From NCBI GenBank assembly GCA_022453515.1, contig JAJNNY010000025.1, positions 62,001 through 126,000 of the forward strand: 64,000 bases of DNA. The letters run 5' to 3'. Positions 61,955-64,000 of this stretch are shown one piece after another. Every line of letters starts with the position of its first letter. Position 1 is the first letter of the stretch. The position numbers and the translations under genes are program-made. This stretch comes from Astrocystis sublimbata (lineage: Eukaryota > Ascomycota > Sordariomycetes > Xylariales > Xylariaceae). The notes under the pieces are model-generated. The model searched no databases and was not told the DNA's origin. It saw nothing but the letters and a program-made list of their open reading frames with translations.

Positions 61955-64000
61955 GGGCTGGTAGCTTCCAGGCACCCTGTTGCCCTTTGATTTGCAAGCG
62001 ACTATGCTGTGAACCTGGACACTGATACTTGGCTCTTGTAGTGATGGGTGATGAGAAATAAAGGACAAGGTCGACTTCAAGGACGAAGCCATCTAGGTTT
62101 TCATGTATCAATGGCCGCGGCGAAGGAGGATGTGGAAGGAAAGCGGTGTCCCACCGCTACGAACGACCCGCACGATCAACAAAGGGTCGTTCTAGTACCT
62201 ACACACAGGCATGCCGCCGGTGCCACTATGGCCAAGGAACACGGTGGAGGTACCCTGGGAAAGACGTGATGGACATGAGACGCGACGGCTTCAAGACATA
62301 TGACCTTGATGAACCGAGCCCAGATGCTGGCCATGTCCAGAGCCAGCTTTTTATACCCTTTCATTAGGACTGATACGAGGTAAACCATCATACTTTGGGG
62401 AGTTGGAGAAGATGTCCGGCGTTTGAGGTGGTCTTTCTGTTTGTTGGGTCTGTCCGGGAGCAGAACATTCTAACGACCTCATGGACAGAAGGAGTTTTCT
62501 CTTGTATATATTCTTTGTGTTATTTGGGTACGCATACTGCATAATCATCATGATATACACACGTCCCCGGTCCCATAGCTAGGTCAAGCTGTTCAATTGG
62601 TCTACGTACATTTTGGCTGAGCTCAATGCACCTTGCCCTTGTTGTTCATTTATTCCTCATATCTTGAGCCGGGATTCCGCAAGCTTGCAGGATTGTGGTA
62701 GCTTTCGGCATCCCTGTTTGGTAGCAATGACTAACCTCTGTTCCTGAATGCGACCTTGCCTTTCCCACGTGGGTCGTCCATCCAATGAATAGGCACCAAG
62801 CCTGTTGTCAAGCCTTTCACCCAGCCTTCGAGATCTGTACGCGCCAGGAGAATCGCCCTTGGCACATTGGCGTTCACATGTCGCCGTGGTCGAGAAGCTT
62901 GGGCTCTAGTTCGTCCAGAGTAAGCAAACAGCAGAGTTTGCATGCAGTGTCAGCATGTGCGCTGATCAATAGATCTTGTTTCTTTTCGGTTTCTGGTTCT
63001 GGTTCTATTTGCATTCGGCAGATATGGTTTGTTGCGCGATAACTCAAGAGAGGGCAGCTGGACTTGGATGGCAGACCTATGTCCTGCATTGCTACGATTG
63101 ACTGTGCTGATACTGGCTTCATCCTTGTTGTGTATTACTCGGTATATTTAACAAAGTTCCAAGGCCGAAAAATCGCAAATATTATGTCAGACTTGCGGGC
63201 ATGAAATTCTTTCCCATTGTCAGCAGGCAGAACTCAATCCTCAAACCACGTTCTCATAATACCAGCCAATCATCCCTGAATCTGCTCTTAAACGCTCGAG
63301 GCCTGACTATATTTGAGTTAGGGGTGCAGGTGGCCTTGGCACAGCACTAGCTTTATCTTTTTGATGCGATTGCAGGATTCCATTTCTGTTCGATCATGAG
63401 TGTTCAAACTTGGCTTGAGAATGGCCTCAAGGCGCCCTAATCATGCTAGCTTTGCAAACCTGCAGGTGACTACTGCTTCCCGCCCCGAAAGAAGTTTCTA
63501 CTGGGGGAAACACAGAAGGTGGTGTAAGCCTACGTAGATCTGCTTCTCCGATGGCATCTTCAGAAACAACGGCGTCGAAGTCCGTTAGTTTCTAAAATAG
63601 CAGAAGGAAGATCACCCAGACTGGCTCCGGATCCGGTGGGGAGGGCGGCGCCGCTGAGCAAACCGGACTTCCGTCGGGGCCTTTTAATGCATACCGCTCG
63701 CCGAAATGCTGGGTAGATCTCGACGGCTTGCCAGGCTCGTCAGGTGCCTCATGACCTCCGTGGCAATGTCGTTAAGTGGGCGCCGGCCATATCGACCCAT
63801 CATGAGGCTCCGAGAGGATGGAGGCAGGTAGGGTGGTATTTGCCGCGTCGGAGCTTTCGCTTGGCCCCTCGACGTCTTGCCCATAGTAAGATAAGTACCA
63901 TACCTGCCGCGGACTAAGCCATTTATAGCTTAAGATGATGGATAGGTAGCGGTTCCTGCAGCTCGATTCAGCGTAGCATCTCTTTGCCTCCCGGGGGAGC
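61955..64000. other. Right-end region, mostly non-coding
   Basis: 3' UTR of the glycosyltransferase gene, then unassigned sequence. A 71-codon minus frame at 62731-62943 has a protein-like tail, followed by AATAAA near 62655, but any completing intron would be only 22 bp, so I do not call it. See the possible gene at the edge. Confidence 0.45.
63430..64000 (-). other. Possible gene end at the right edge (unresolved)
   Basis: On the minus strand several frames are open: one from the edge to about 63910 that ends at a CAG/GTATGG donor-like site, an ATG frame at 63884-63684, and an acidic frame starting right after a TTTTAG acceptor-like site near 63594 and running to about 63440. I could not join them with introns of normal size. 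The region is GC-rich, so long frames can also be chance. Confidence 0.22.

Noticed and set aside
62640..62943. Possible small minus-strand gene with a following AATAAA
   Set aside because: A sensible C-terminus appears only if a 22-bp intron is assumed, far below the minimum size seen in this window (48 bp).

Overview
This window reads as a chromosomal segment from a filamentous ascomycete (Pezizomycotina; Sordariomycetes is my guess). The evidence is the gene set (fucose-permease-type transporter, Pho80-type cyclin, Ufd2, Vid28-like, EMC10, Chz1, DOCK-type GEF), many short GT-AG introns of 48-112 bp with CTAAC/CTGAC-like branch points, and intergenic DNA studded with TACC/GGTA palindromic repeats common in this group. 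I found no convincing rRNA, tRNA, CRISPR array or intact transposon.

Left part (1-16 kb), a gene-bearing block. A minus-strand armadillo-repeat protein (GID/Vid28-like) runs off the left edge and is divergent from a plus-strand Pho80-type cyclin. Then come EMC10 (ER membrane protein insertase complex), Chz1 (H2A.Z-H2B chaperone) and an L-fucose/hexose permease-like MFS transporter with a cluster of carbon-repressor-type sites in its long upstream region. A minus-strand four-finger C2H2 regulator closes the block.

Middle part (16.0-33.65 kb): about 17.6 kb in which I can support no protein-coding gene. Its left half has ordinary base composition with many microsatellites. Its right half (about 28.9-33 kb) is visibly AT-rich and looks like old, decayed sequence.

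Right part (33.6-64 kb), genes again. A Gre2-type NAD(P)-dependent reductase is followed by a minus-strand Cys-rich single-pass membrane protein, the E4 ubiquitin ligase Ufd2 (8 exons), a very small two-exon minus-strand gene that open-frame scans miss in part, a fungus-specific C2H2-like nuclear protein, a 2041-residue DOCK-family GEF, and a type II membrane glycosyltransferase-like protein. Unresolved open frames on the minus strand at the right edge may be the end of another gene.

The genes are mostly housekeeping and do not form an operon or an obvious metabolic cluster. Loose themes are protein quality control (Vid28, EMC10, Ufd2) and signalling or transcription (Pho80 cyclin, Chz1, C2H2 factors, DOCK GEF). 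I did not find a clear undescribed system. The items most worth a second look are the gene-free island, two microexons, and the small new gene. All exon boundaries were derived by eye from splice signals and frame continuity.
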